A stretch of DNA of 64,000 bases from Aphis gossypii (Eukaryota > Arthropoda > Insecta > Hemiptera > Aphididae), in assembly GCF_020184175.1 (NCBI RefSeq), contig NC_065530.1:1922001-1986000 (forward strand), given 5' to 3'. Shown in pieces: positions 1 through 14,010 of the stretch. The notes under the pieces were generated by a model. That model made no database searches. It was not told the origin of the DNA and was given only the letters and a program-made list of their open reading frames with translations. How positions within the stretch are numbered: position 1 is the stretch's first letter; every line of letters begins with the position of its first letter. Both the position numbers and the translations under genes were made by a program.

Positions 1-1614
1 TATCTACAATCTACATACATCCCAAAAATCGAAAGTCGAATTAATTTATAACTAGGTGTCAATCCATAGGGAGTAAATACCACGCACGTCTCCTCTTGAA
101 GAAATCGGGTAGTATCATGTGTATGGAAGATATATACATAGATAAATATAGATCACATAATCTCCCTACTACCCACTTACATTTGATAAGCATTGAGAAA
201 GATCTTGAAACCGTTTTAATGAACAATGAAAAAATAAAGACATCTCAAAAGAGCAATACGCCTATCACCTAAGTATCTCCAGCTATAAACCAAATTATTT
301 CAATATGATATTTAAACTGTAATATATATTAAAATTCTGATTTTATGACATACATGCAATTATACAATTCAATTTTTGGAATTTTTTAATTAACCATTTT
401 TTTTAACATTGAGTTTTCACTCATTTAGAACAAAAAAATAATAATATTTTATCAGAACTATTTATTAATTTACCAACCACTGTAATTAAATTTTGTTTCT
501 ACGAACATGCAGTGTCTCTAATACCACGACTACTGTGAATTATTATCCGATCACAGCCTGTTGGATTGTGTCTTGAGACGCATTCTTCGCTATAGTCAAT
601 AAAACATCTGATTTAAAAAAATAATAACCACCACATAAATAATTTCAAAACTTTATTTTCCATCCCAATAGATCCTCATAATCGATACCAATATGCTTAG
701 AAGTAACTCATACGTAGTGTGTACAATGCATAATTAATTATTTTCTTTCATTACTATGTAATTAAAATAATATTATATAATATAAAACTCAATACTATTT
801 AATGTAAAAATACTTATTAATTTTCATTTTCAAAGTCGACTATTAAGTTAACGACAATGGTGAAATGCAAATTAAATTTTTATCGCGCTCATATGCCGAA
901 ATTTTATCTTATTGTTAAATTGATTTTCCACTATATTTTGAATATTCTAAATTTATTTTCTCATATTTTACCATTGAGTTTTTGTATATTATTAACAGCA
1001 TTACAAAAATTATTATTATTAACTGAATTATTTAGTTTTTTTTTTTCGGAATTTTTAATAATTAGGTAGTTAATATATTTGTGTCCATATTTTTCTTCTA
1101 TAACTTCCAATTCTTAAAATAATTACATTGCCAATAAGTACTAGTAATAGTTTGTATACAATGTGATAGCAGTCTTATGTTATTATAATTTATAGGTATA
1201 ATATGTATACATTAAATTTTTATTTGATTTAAAAATATCGGAATTTTCAGTGATAATTAAACTGTATTATTTGTATTTTATAACCATATTAAATATAATA
1301 TCTATTTTAATACACACAGATAGCATCATTTTTTGAAGAATAATAGAACTTTCACTGAATAATGTTAAATATGGCTTTAATCCACTACTTTTTTTAAAGT
1401 ATTTCCCAAAATGTTAACTAGTGAAACCGTTGTCGAAAATAATACAATTTATTGTCCTTAAGCGAAAAGTGGTAACTAAATTATTAATATTCTTATATTT
1501 TAGGGAAAAGATAAAAGACATGTTTAAGTTATCTCTACAAATATACAAACAAATTTATCTTTCTGATTTAATTTTCAAAAAAAACTTTTTTATCGTTCGT
1601 ATGCTTAAGTTTAG

Positions 1615-1632
1615 TTAAGGTTAGGTTAGGTT
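1615..1632. repeat. short interstitial TTAGG telomere-type repeat
   Basis: About three consecutive TTAGG-like units (one imperfect, TTAAGG). TTAGG is the canonical insect telomere unit, so this is a micro-array of telomere-type sequence at an internal site. It is too short to say whether it came from break repair or from chance slippage. Confidence 0.5.
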
Positions 1633-4324
1633 CTATCTACTCAGTTTGTATTTATTGCCAACAATCAAATCATTCTCGGAGGTAAAACTTCAAAACAAAT
1701 ATATTTATCTATTAGAAATTCGTAATAGTTTTGTTATCTGTGTACTTTGATATGAATACCTACTAAACGTTTAAACTATTAAATAAACATAATATTTTAA
1801 CAACAAATAATTATCGTTTTTTCTCAATTTTATGGCATTGTCGTTTTGCGTAGGTATTGAAATTAGTAACTTCTAGTAGTACATATTGAAAATGTCTTCC
1901 TTATTCGTTTATGACGTGTTTGCATTTATACCATGATTAAAATATAAGTTCATGACGAATGGTTTTGAATATTGCAATAAACGTAAACCATTTTCTTCTT
2001 TGTAAAATGTTTAAAATTCTGTACACTCTCCGTGACATTCAAACCTTCGAAATTAACTAATAAAAACTTAATGATAATCTAACAAATGAAAAATTACATT
2101 TTAAAATACCTACTATACATAGTTATGTATTGTTTTAATAAAATAAAATAGTATTGTGGTAAAAATTTTAAATTATCAATTATCTATTTTCTACAATGTT
2201 CAACTTTTATCTTTTTAAATTATATTTTTCATTACTTTAATTTAACCTTTAAGATTTTTATTGTATACTATTATCCGTATAATTGTATCCGTGATTTTAT
2301 AGATTTAACGAAAAATACATTAATATTATAATATTGCAAGGGGGATTTAATAATATTATAATAAAACCATTGGTATAATTGTGATGATACACGCTCTAAC
2401 GTTTTAATTGTGCATAACATCGGTAAAATGCGTTAGTATTCGAACCTACCGGTAGATAGCTTTGTTAGATTGTTGCGACCATTTTTATGTATATATATAT
2501 TGTTATAAAATAAAGTATTTATGGTGTACCTATACCTCAATAGCTGCTATATAATTATAAAAATATAATATTAATATAGTTTTTGTGATAAACCTATGAT
2601 CACCTATAGCTAAATTTTATTATGGTTACATAATAATAATTGCATACATTATATCTATACTAATAATTAATAATATTTATACAGTCAGGCGTCTCAGTGT
2701 AATAAATGATACTTTCCAATGAGTTGACATTATAAGTCATTTCAAATCTGAAATTATTTAATTTACCTTAATAAAAGTAACGCTTATATGACCAAACAAT
2801 AATTTAGTAATTGTTGAAATGAAATATTTTTTTTTATTATTATTTTAGTAACACTTAACTGCTGAAAAAAAAAATGCCGCTTTGTATGAAAACAAGTACT
2901 AGCCACTAGGTGTCTAGGTACCTCACGTTATAGAGAAACGTTATGAATCTACTTTTATATAATGACTCGTTGTAGCTTGATAAAGTCCCCTGCGTAAGTT
3001 TACACGCTTTTACAGTTACTATTATTCAAAGTTTTGTGTCCGCTATTCGATTATTCATCGGTAGCTAATATACTTGGCATATCTTCTCGATTAAAAGAGA
3101 CGTACTTACTATAGTATTAATTGCACTTAAAAGTTTCTGTTTGATAATATTAAATCGTCAACACTGATCTTGCAACTCTGTTTATACCTCCAACTTAAGC
3201 TCAATTTACTAATATATTTTATATGTCACATGTCGATGTCACTCCAATTTTTGACTAACAAGTAACAAACCACTTAGACAGTTAATGTCTAATATCAATA
3301 TGAACTCACAATTTTTAAATTTAAATTTTTCTATTTTCTTTTAGTTTTTTTTTTTTTTTATGATTATAATTGTTTAAATCAGTTCATTTCACACTAAAAT
3401 ATACATATATTTTTATAACTGCAGGTTTACCTTTTTCATTATTCATTTGATTATATATTATATTAAACATGTTTAATGTTTATATTTAAACAAATTTAAT
3501 TAAAAATCACTTATAGGTTAAAAAAAGACTCCAAACTGTAAAAAATAAAAAATGATATTATGTACTGTATAATATATAAATATAATACCATTAGTTAGTT
3601 GATAAAATAACGATACATTAGGCCTAGACGTTTGGTGTTTCTAATAACTGAATAATACTGTGGTGGTTTAAATAACTGCAGTTTATCCATGCATAGTTTT
3701 GAACAATAATAATGTTACACGCAATTGCACTATTATAGTATACCGCAATACTATTCGCCACCTTTTTATATAAGTCAAAAAACGCTTAAGTATAATATAT
3801 AGATATAAAACACGAATGATAATTTGTAGTTGAACTCTAAACTTTGACCGTTATTTTCGTCTTCAGCCATGTACAAAATCGTGCGAGAAACTTTACCATT
3901 ACCTAAATGTATTTGTTGTTTGTAATTTTTTGAAATTTTTTTGATTGAATAATTTTTGTAACGGTCTTGAATTAAACATAATATTATTATAAAATAAATT
4001 ATATTTTTGCAAGGTCAATATCATAATAATTACATGTACCTATACTTATCTTATATCTTTAGTGAGTGGTGATTACATTTTAGAGTTAGTTATAAATTAT
4101 ATTAAAATGTTATGTGTATAGCTAAAACCTTTTTTTTCTGTTTACTGTAAATTATACAAAAACGACAATTAACTCAATGATTGCATGGTTCTTACTAACT
4201 CCGGATACGTGAATGGTTTTTATTAACAGTTCATTACACTTCTGTGTGATTCCATATAATAAACTTACTGCACTCGATAAAACGAAAATTTAACTGTTCA
4301 CTGTGTGGCGTGTATACTTTTTTA

Positions 4325-4351
4325 CCTAACCTAACCTAACCTAACCTAACC
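4325..4351. repeat. interstitial CCTAA (TTAGG) array, five perfect units
   Basis: Five perfect CCTAA units followed by CC. This is the longest of several TTAGG-type micro-arrays in the window; another clear one lies at 47053-47072, and two-unit versions at about 5810 and 24309. TTAGG is the insect telomeric repeat. The clean tandem structure makes chance unlikely for this copy. Confidence 0.7.
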
Positions 4352-5902
4352 AAGCAATATAATATAATGCAATATATTATATAATATGCATGATACGTCT
4401 CATTTAATTCTCACATATACATTATTATAATTTATATATATTTATGTATAAACTTAATTGTCTAAAATTAACTTCACGTTTATCGAACACGATCATTTTG
4501 TGAACAAAAATGGCTAACTAATAAAATAACACAATGTTTAATGAAAAAAAGATTTTCATTTGTAGGATTTTTATACGTACTAAATTTGCATTTTTTATGA
4601 AACTGAATTGTCTACGTTCTTTGTGTTCCTTAATGTTTTTGTATTTAGACCAGCATTGAGGAACGAGAAACAACTCTATTTAAGTTACAACTTACAAGTT
4701 ACTTTAAAAGTAATTCTATAAATTTAATTACATTTTCTTTTAAACAATTATTATTAGTTATTTAAGATACTTATTTATAGAAAAATACTAAATTACCTAC
4801 TCGTTATTTTATGCAATTTTAATGTAATTAAAAAACTAATTATTGCAGATAATATTTATAAATATATCATGTAAGTATGATTTTTGTAGCATTATTATAA
4901 AATAAAATCGAAAATAAAATATTTTATTTGTACTAAGTAGTGATTTTAGATTAGGAAAAATTGAAAAATGTATTGTTATTTAAAAAATAAAGAATGACTT
5001 TTGAAAAATAATACATTTTGTTTTTTGTTTTATTTGTTTTTTTAATAAACATAGTGTATAATTTTATATTGTTGATCGTCATTACTTAGAGTTAAACTTT
5101 TATTAACAATATAATATTACTAAGTTTCAATTATATTTTCAAAAATAATAGATAATTTTAATTGTAATAAAATTACTTTTTAATTCAATAATTATGTAAT
5201 TTCAAACTTTATCAAAAAAAAATAAATAATAATAACTTAAAAATAATTAGCTTATAATTTTTTAAGGTAATTTGTAATAAAATGTAATTAAAAAATAGTT
5301 AATAATAAAAAATTAACTCCCTCAACATTGATTTAAATACATTTATAACTTGTAATTTAAATTTAGATAAATTATTTTAGATTAACTTGTAACTTTTATG
5401 ATATGGTAACAATTAATTAAGTTCTATTCTCAATCCCAAATATTACATAAATAAATTATACATAATATTTATCTTCGTTCTCAATTAGAAAACTCGTTGA
5501 AGGCTCGGTTTCCATACAAACAACTTCCATGAAAATATTTGCGTGCATGTATTCGTTGAACTAACTTGCTAAAACGACGTGTCGTAACAATTATGTTCAA
5601 TATAAAATGTTGAAGATGTTTTATTGGAATCGCGTCTGAATGAAATCTACAATTTTTTAAATATTTATAAAATATGTTAAAAATAGTGTATTAAAAAAAC
5701 TTAATAAAAAATGCGATCGTATGCACAAGAATTGTTTTGGGAAAATAAGTCCTAAAATTGTAAAACATAAATATCTTATAATAAATATTATAAATGTATT
5801 GTTCTATTACCTAACCTAACCCACCCTAGTTTAAAAGTATGATACGATTACTAGATTACTTTATAAATAAAAAAATTGTCCACCCACTTTTATAACCCGG
5901 TG

Positions 5903-5913
5903 CCCCCCCCCCC
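5903..5913. repeat. poly-C tract
   Basis: Run of 11 C residues on the + strand, conspicuous in such AT-rich DNA. The surrounding hundred bases are less AT-rich than the background, but no terminal inverted repeats or coding potential were recognised around it. Confidence 0.6.
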
Positions 5914-8274
5914 AATTGAGCTTACAACTTCTATTGCTCACATGGGTAGTCCCAGCACTCCTAAAGATACTATGATATCGTTTAATTTGAGAAATATTTA
6001 TTTATTAAAATTAAACAACAAAAACATTATGTCATTATTTTAGGACTAAGTTTTATTTATATAAACAAAAAAAAAAATTAACAATCTTTTTATTTTGTTT
6101 TTCATGTTTATTAGTTTTCATTGAGTACCTAATTAAATGTTTTTTCCTAAATTTTTAGAAGCATGGTTAATAGGTGAAAGTAGTTAGACATGGGTTAAAG
6201 TGATTGACTAAATAGTCAATTATTTTTAGTGTATGTCTTACGAGCCCTGATTATAATATTGTTTATGTTACTATTGTTACTAAAGTTTAAAAGCTGATAA
6301 AAGTTATAACAAATAATAATTTCATACGTCTTAATGATTTTTAAAAACAATTAACGGTAAAAATATTTTAATAATTTCGTCACCAACGTAATAAAATATA
6401 TATAATAATAGAATTTAAATTCTATAAATAAAATTAATTTGAGAAAAAACAATTATTTACCTGCGTTGTTTAATGTAATTATTTCAATTAATAAGATAAA
6501 TAAAAATTGAAACCATAGATGCAGTTGGACTTACCCATTCTAGCGAAAACATCTAACGAACTAACCAATTAAATTCAGCATTCATTAGATTGTAAGAGTA
6601 TATTATTATCAATCTTGGGATTGCAACTCACCACATATTATATGAAAAAACATAATTTTCTTAACACTGTATATATGGAGAATTTTGAAGACTATTCCGT
6701 CATCAGCCAACGAAGCTAGATGAATTAATAAATAACTAAGAAACACGTAAGAGTTCAAATTTGAACTTAAAACAATAAATTATTATCTAATTTTATAAAA
6801 TGTATTTACCTATATGATTTCCATATTATGAATAATATAATACAGTTCTATTTATAAAAATAAAAAATGTAACTTAACATTAACCTTTCCGTGTACAAAT
6901 AAAATAAAATTAATAATACATAAGTTAGATTGATCTTTTTTACATTTACAACAAATTGCCACACCCCAAGTATTGTCTCTATCCGTCGAAAGTTAACATA
7001 TTAAGTTGAATAGACAAAACTTGTTGGAATCTCTTCTTAAAAACAAAATATAAATGAAATGTATATTGTTTTTTTTTTTAAACTTATGAGACTCAAATAA
7101 AAATATTAAAAGCTAATTTTTAAAAGCCATCAAATTATTTTGGTTGCGAAATATAAAATATTTAAAATACTACACATTTTAATCCAGTCACAATTTAGTT
7201 TAATTTAAAGCTGAGTTCACCAGTGACAATGTTGTATAAAGTTGAATACACTCTGTAACTTGAAGGTTATGTTTAAGTGTAAGCGGTTTCTAATATTTTA
7301 TTACCCGCATATTGAATAGGTATACAGAACAAACGACACGGCGAGTTATGAAAGTACAAATAATATATTTAAGGAAATAGTATTTTATAATCTTAAACAT
7401 ATTATAACATATTTTTAAAAATTATCGCGCACTTATAATATCAAAATATGAGATAAATATTGAAAAAAATAATATTTGAGCTCGTAAAGACATAAAGTCA
7501 AAATAGGCTCAAGAATATAGCAAAGGCAACTCGTTAAGTTTTAGTTTCGTTGTATAACTTAAATTGCTTGAATTACATAAAAGCTATTTTAATATTTGAT
7601 ATTTTTATACCTCCGTCGATATTTTACAAAAGTGTTTCGCTACAGTCCTTCATGATTTAAAAAATTATATTTATAAAACTTAAAACTACTATCTTTCACG
7701 AAGTAAGTTTTAAAAATAAAAATAAAAATAAAAGTTTGATTTATAATCATAATCAATTTTTTTAACATGTATATAACTATTTATATTATAATATATAGAT
7801 TAAAATTCTGATTTCTAAATTTTTTTGGTATTTTATCTAATCATAGACCATACTTTCAAATACTTATATTTTTTATGTCATTTAATAAACGTCTTGAAGT
7901 AAAACAATATATTTATTTTTTTCTTTGAAAATTATAACTACCGTTTTTACTGTAAATTATTATGAATTAGATGACTTTTTCATACATTTTTATTCATTCA
8001 ACTCGACATTAAAATAGGTATTTTATGATTTCTTAGATATTAAAACTATAATAGTATGAAGTATGAACTATATTGGCTTATTTAAAAATATGGTCTTTTA
8101 TTACGCTTAAGAAAGCTAAAAATCAGAATTTCCATAAATTTTAAATTTAAAAATTACAACTATAGAGTGAAACTTAGAAATGTACATGCATGGTGATTGA
8201 TTCTGTATGATTATAATATTATACTCTAAGCTGTGTAAAAACTTTTTTCATTCAATCGTATACATAACTCTTCA

Positions 8275-8731
8275 TTGATACTATATGGTAGCCCACTTAT
8301 TTATAAATTGATCACTCCGTATTTGCTTACATACATTTATGGATGTGCCTACGCCCGCGAATACGACGACGCACGCGTGTCGGCATTTGTTGTGGTTGCG
8401 GTTGTCTGGGGCAGTGTTCGCGGTCGACCGCGGCCAATCGGACCACCGATCGGCGGCAAATCTGTCGGCGCGCGTAGAGGTCCCTACCTTGATACCCACT
8501 CCCCCACTACTTTACCGTAAACCCATCTACACTACCTGTGTAATATGTGTTATACATAATACGTACCTGCAATGCTATTTGAATATATTAATGTTATTTT
8601 TGTCGTGCCCGCCGAGTCGTGTTTTTCGGTATGCTCGGACGAACACTAAACAGCAGCAGCTAGTTTCAGTTTGGCGCCCACGCGATCAGCTACCACTGCG
8701 AGTCACCAAGATAATATATTATATTATATAA
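8275..8731. promoter_or_regulatory. GC-rich island, possible promoter and 5' non-coding exon
   Basis: A stretch of about 450 bases with many CpG dinucleotides stands out from the AT-rich surroundings. It is open in several frames on both strands, but none of the translations resembles a protein; open frames here are a by-product of high GC. On the + strand a TCAGTT arthropod-type initiator lies at 8666-8671, and a consensus donor GTAAGTAT lies downstream at about 8856. The secreted-protein gene whose first coding exon starts at 22243 needs an upstream 5' untranslated exon, and this island is the most promoter-like candidate on that side. The link is inference: distance and strand fit, but no sequence shows it. 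Confidence 0.35.
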
Positions 8732-11700
8732 AACTAATATATATTTTATATAGATTCATATCCCCGTCAGTTAACTTATGAGCTAACCTAAACGAAACCA
8801 AAAACCTTTTTACGTCGATACGTAATAAATTATTTAGCAAATTATACAAATCGTAAGTATATATCACAATCTTATACGTCACGTCGGAATAGATTCGCAC
8901 TCGAGGCACGGCAGTACAATATTATATTCATTACATACGCACGTACGCACATAACAAAATAGAATAAGTTTTTGCAGGATAAGATAAAATATTATTTAGC
9001 TATATAGGTGATAGATCTTGTGTGCCCATGCGACAGCTTACTTCAGCAGTACCTACTATATGCGCCCTGACTGCATATAAATAGCCATACTAAAATCTTA
9101 AAAAATGAACTGTGATTTGTGAAAATCATCTTATTTTCACATCACGTTATGAAAGAACAAAGTTAGGAATACAATAATATTTATCAATATATAATATATT
9201 TAAGTTTGTTTTTAATTAGCGATTAGTTTGAAAGCATTGTAATTGATGTAATATTACTATGATAGTTAAATTATTATTAAATAAACCGTAAAATTAGTAT
9301 AGGTAGTTAAAAAATTAATCATACTCCAATACTCCATACAAAACTAATAATATAAAAATAATTTGATTTGATAAGTACAAACATGAAGTTAGAAATTTCT
9401 ATAAATGAAACATTCAGTGGTATTTATAGAATTTGACCCTTTTATTAAGAAAAACCTCTCCATCGTTATCTCTAGTATATACCTATATGTGATAAAATAT
9501 ACAATTAATACGTTTCCAATTCAAACAATAGGTACATCAAAAAATATAAAAATAAATTTTAAAACTTACTTATCATAGATACATAATATAGCTCCTAATC
9601 AGAATATTGATCTAACCAAGAATTATCTGTTTTGCATTTATAATATTTGTGTATTCAGTTTTTATGAAATCGTGTTCGAACGTCGATGCGTGGTCGATAA
9701 TCAATAACTACTATGCAAATACAATAAAATCCTCTAGGTATATAAAAATTGTATTATAATACTCGTACCGTTAATGCCAGACATAAAATTATTTAAATTC
9801 CGAATAAATTCTTACAAATCGAAAGAATGTTACTTGGACGGTGCTTTTTCTGTTGTAGTAGTGACTTTTGCTACAGTCATACCATTGTCATATTGTAACG
9901 TTCATCCTTTATACATTTTTAATTAATTCCGGCAATACTTTAAAAATTCCGTGATTTCCTTGCAGATGAAATGAATAATTAATAATTTTAAGTATAAAAC
10001 TGGGAAACATCTCTATCTCTCAGTTTTTTTTACTTTACCCGCACCAACTTTCCGAAAACTATGAAATGCAAAATTCAATATCACAAATTCTCAAAACTGT
10101 TATAAAAAATCTCCAGGTTTTGCACATACATTTTTTTTATTGACCTGGTGGAAAAAAAAAACTTACAAACATTATCTCGTTCAAACTGATGCTGCTGATT
10201 TACAACTATAAGAATATTCTGCTTCGCTACTGGTAAAAGTAATAAACACAAAAACTGAATTTTGTGTTTTTTTTTTCCGAGTGATTTGAATATTTTAATT
10301 ATACTATACCTTATTATTGAAATACATGACGCTTAAAATTGAAAAATATTGGAAAAATCATTTTTTTTTATTATATTACTGCATTTTAACCTATCATTAT
10401 TCGTATATTAAGTACTAGTGTATAATAATTATGAACATATTATTTAGCATTGCTAGTGAAAACTGAAATAATAACTACAGTAGGTAACCAACAAATAAAT
10501 AATAAATAAAAATTTATTTATAAATCATTAACAATTAAGTGCTTGGATATAGTTTTATAAATTGCTTCGTGACAACGAAATTATTATCTATCCCAGTAGT
10601 AACTAAAAATATAACATATTTCTATGGTAGTATAACTACCTATACAAATTACAGTAAAATCATTAAACAATTTTAGTTTTAATCATAAACACAGTAGCCA
10701 TATGTACATGTAGGTATACTAGTTTTAACTTTATGAATTATTGTTAAGTTTGTTTTACTTTAGAAAACATACGAATTTTGTAAATCCTATGTAGTTATGA
10801 TATTTTATAATTAAATTAACAGATAGTAAATTTACCTAATTTGTTTTGTATTTAACTTTAATTATGATAAATATGACCTTAGTCTATGCAAATTGATTTA
10901 ATTTATGGTATTTCATTTAAACCTCATATTATTTGAAATGGTTGTAGTTGTTCTTTCACAGTGGAAAAGCAATATTACAAGTATACTACAAATATTATTT
11001 TATGGCATCAAATCATAATTAATAATTAAACTGTTGAAGGTGATATACAATTAATATAAATACTACTAGACTAGATAGTAGATACTATATTGTGTATTAT
11101 AAGAGAAATGTGAATAATATTAAAAACCACTTCAAAAATGTATAATAATATACGATATAGAGCATGACCATCGAAACAGAAAAACGATTTAATATTAATT
11201 AACTCATTCATAATTCATTTCTTGACCCGTATAATTTCGCATAAAATATTTGTTCGATATCTATGATATTTCTAATCATGCGAGTGTTCAGGGATAGATT
11301 TAAAGAAGGGTCTTTATTGAAGTTATCTATCTAATCAAAATTTAAACGAAGATATAATATGTTTGAGTTATTAACTTGTGAACTAAGAATAATATTGAGC
11401 CTATTATAGAAATTATGAAAGGTAAAATTATTTAAAAATTATAAATTATTATTAATCCATCAAAATACTGTTATTTAAAAAATTGAAGACACTTTTTTTG
11501 GCACTTAGAACATTATTGATTTCCAGTTTTTATTAATTATCTATAAACATACTAAATTCTAGATCCGATTTTACATAAACTGTGTTTTATTGTAAAACCA
11601 CTTTTAAGATAATCCTATGATCATTATTTTCTTGCGCAGCAATTACAGTAACTAACGGTCTTATAAACTGTAGTATAAATTACTTTGACACATTATCTTT

Positions 11701-12481
11701 TCTAATGGGTCATTAGTCATTACATATTAAGTTATTAGTTTACGAGTGTTGATTTCAAATGTGTATCTACGTCGGGACTCAATCCAATAATGAAATGAAA
11801 TGTAACCCTATTTAGTAAACGAGTATTATCTAGGTTAGCTAAAAAAAATTGTAGACATTTTTATATAGTAAGTAAGAAACATGGTTAATTTTAAAAGCAT
11901 GACAAGAAACCGTTTTTGAACAGTATCAATTCGCTGTACATATTATTTCATAGTAAAAGGTAAATAATAGGGTATTTTAGGTTAGATTTATCTTACTAAT
12001 ATAATATAGTGCCTATATAGTAAATCTAAAAGACAACAGGCATGGTTGAAGTCCAATGTAAACTAAAAATATTAAGTATAAAGTATAAAATTACAAGTAT
12101 TAAATACAATGTGAAACTGAAATGGAATTATGATACTTATTTAAATGTTAAGCTGTATACTTACTCTACTCGATGCAAATATTTATGATTTGAAGCATAG
12201 TATAGTTTTACATTAGTTTATGTTTATGGAAAACTCAACTCTTTCACACTTATTAATAATCCTAAGTATTGCATTTGACCTTTTAAAAACTTATAAAATT
12301 GCGATAAATTTGTTGTTATTTTTAAAATTATTTATTAATTATTATTAGATTCTATTTAGACCTGTTTTAAGGAATCATTAAAGCTTATTTTCAGCTAATC
12401 CGTTTCAGTTAGACAATACAAGTTTATATCATTGAAAAAAAATAACAATATAAAAATTAAATATTATGTTTTTATAATATA

Positions 12482-12728
12482 AGTGAACCTATTCCATGTA
12501 AAACGGACAATAACTAAAAATGAATCTAAAAACTAATTGTATAATTACTAGGAAAGGTTTACAGAATGTTTAATGTATGTGAACATTATTATGTGTTATA
12601 ACACTTATAACTAATTTAACTAATATAGTAAATAAGCGTGAGAAACAAAATTTATTGATTTTGACGAAAGTTACTCAATTTCGGTGTGAAGGAGGATTCT
12701 CTAAATCAGGGATTCTATAGAGTTCACT
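12482..12728. mobile_element. candidate MITE with TA target duplication
   Basis: The left end reads AGTGAACCTAT and the right end is its near inverse, ending GTTCACT; both are directly flanked by TA (12480-12481 and 12729-12730). Terminal inverted repeats next to TA are typical of Tc1/mariner-type non-autonomous elements. The inverted match is short (about ten bases with a small offset) and the interior is AT-rich with no coding capacity, so the call is tentative. Confidence 0.4.
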
Positions 12729-13639
12729 TATGGGTGATTTCTATTTTTACTACAGATAAAAAATTGTATTAACAATGTATTTTTTTTTTTAAGGCGAATC
12801 ATATAATTTGAAGTTTTTATTTAATTTTTTGTCTAGTATCTGTATAGACTTAAGTTCTGTCAGTATTACGTCTCAACTTAAATAGCACATTTATCTGTGT
12901 AGTATTATAAATAGTATTAAATCACAGTTTTAATTGTTTTTTCATCGACTGCTGCATGTCTTAAACTAATATTGTTCTTTAATTTTGTGAACTATCTCAT
13001 TAAGAATTATAACTATTAATAACAACTTTACAGAATTCTACTGACTAATTTAAATTAAAACATTTTTATAAGATTCATTCTAGAAAAAAATACTCAAGTA
13101 TTGTTGAAAACTCATTATAATAGGTGAATTTTACTTTTTTTTTTTTTAAAAAAAATACAATATGAACTTTTGTAATAATATCACTAAATGCATACTCCTC
13201 TTAGTTGTAAAAAAATGTTATTTTAATGATAGTTTTCTGTTAAATAATTCCAATTAGTCTAATTTTGCAAAAATATAAACAACTGTAGGTTTTAGCGTTT
13301 ATTTGATATATCTGATTGGATTGAACTTCTTTTAGATCAAAGAATTACGGATTCATAAAATATTGTGTACACATTTTTACTAGATAATAATCAAAAAATG
13401 TATTTTATGTTCTAAGGCCATCCCTTTAATTAAAATGTATAAAACGCATATTTTTATGGCAGTGTCATAGGTATAGGAATAGAGAATTATATACAACAGT
13501 AGCTTATTCGTGGCGAATGAATTCAAACTTAACGCGAATTATTAAACTTTGAAAATTGCATTTTTTTTCTATAGGTTTTTATTAAACATATCCGTAGTCC
13601 TTCAAATATGGTCACATTAACCCTTATAGTAATAATAAT

Positions 13640-14010
13640 AATGACGACGGAACAACCGGACAACAATGAAACAATACGGATTTGCCGGTAGTCCGGTTAA
13701 ACGCGTGTGCAATAACATAACATAATATAGCAACGACCGTGCATAAAGCTGCTGTGGATAGCCGTGATAATGTGGACGGGTAATAACTATGTGCGTATGA
13801 TGGGATGGTGGGAGGGCGGATTACGCGTGATCAAGGTCTTTTTTCGATTTACCGCAATGACAATAAGCACAATGTTCCAATTATAATAATAATAATACCA
13901 TAATGTACTTAAGTGTATTATAGATCCCGATAAGTTTTGGGATAATTTTGGCTTTAAAAAATACAATTTATGAGTATAATATCGGTAGTACACACAGTGG
14001 CCAGCCATGC
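13640..14010. other. GC-richer non-coding block
   Basis: This block has more G+C and CpG than its neighbours and includes an 8-base inverted pair, AACCGGAC and GTCCGGTT, about 40 bases apart. A short minus-strand open frame crosses it but has no recognisable domain or signal. It may be a regulatory element or a decayed repeat; nothing in the sequence decides. Confidence 0.3.

Larger units (their letters stand above)
1..8270. other. AT-rich gene-free region
   Basis: No coding exon, RNA gene or complete mobile element could be supported here. The open frames present are short, rich in Phe/Ile/Leu/Lys/Tyr and look like chance frames in AT-rich DNA. The stretch contains short TTAGG/CCTAA arrays, poly-A/T runs and an 11-base C run at 5903-5913. 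It is either intergenic or part of an intron of a gene whose exons lie outside the window. Confidence 0.6.

Noticed and set aside
857..1618. Two short + strand open frames rich in Phe, Leu, Ile and Lys
   Set aside because: Composition is that of translated AT-rich DNA; no domain, no signal, no splice structure.
8281..8731. Overlapping open frames on both strands of the 8.3-8.7 kb island
   Set aside because: Several frames are open at once because of high GC; no translation resembles a protein family, so the block is treated as non-coding.
9073..9082. TATAAATAG as a TATA box for a + strand gene
   Set aside because: AT-rich DNA yields many such words; no initiator at the right distance and no transcript evidence.
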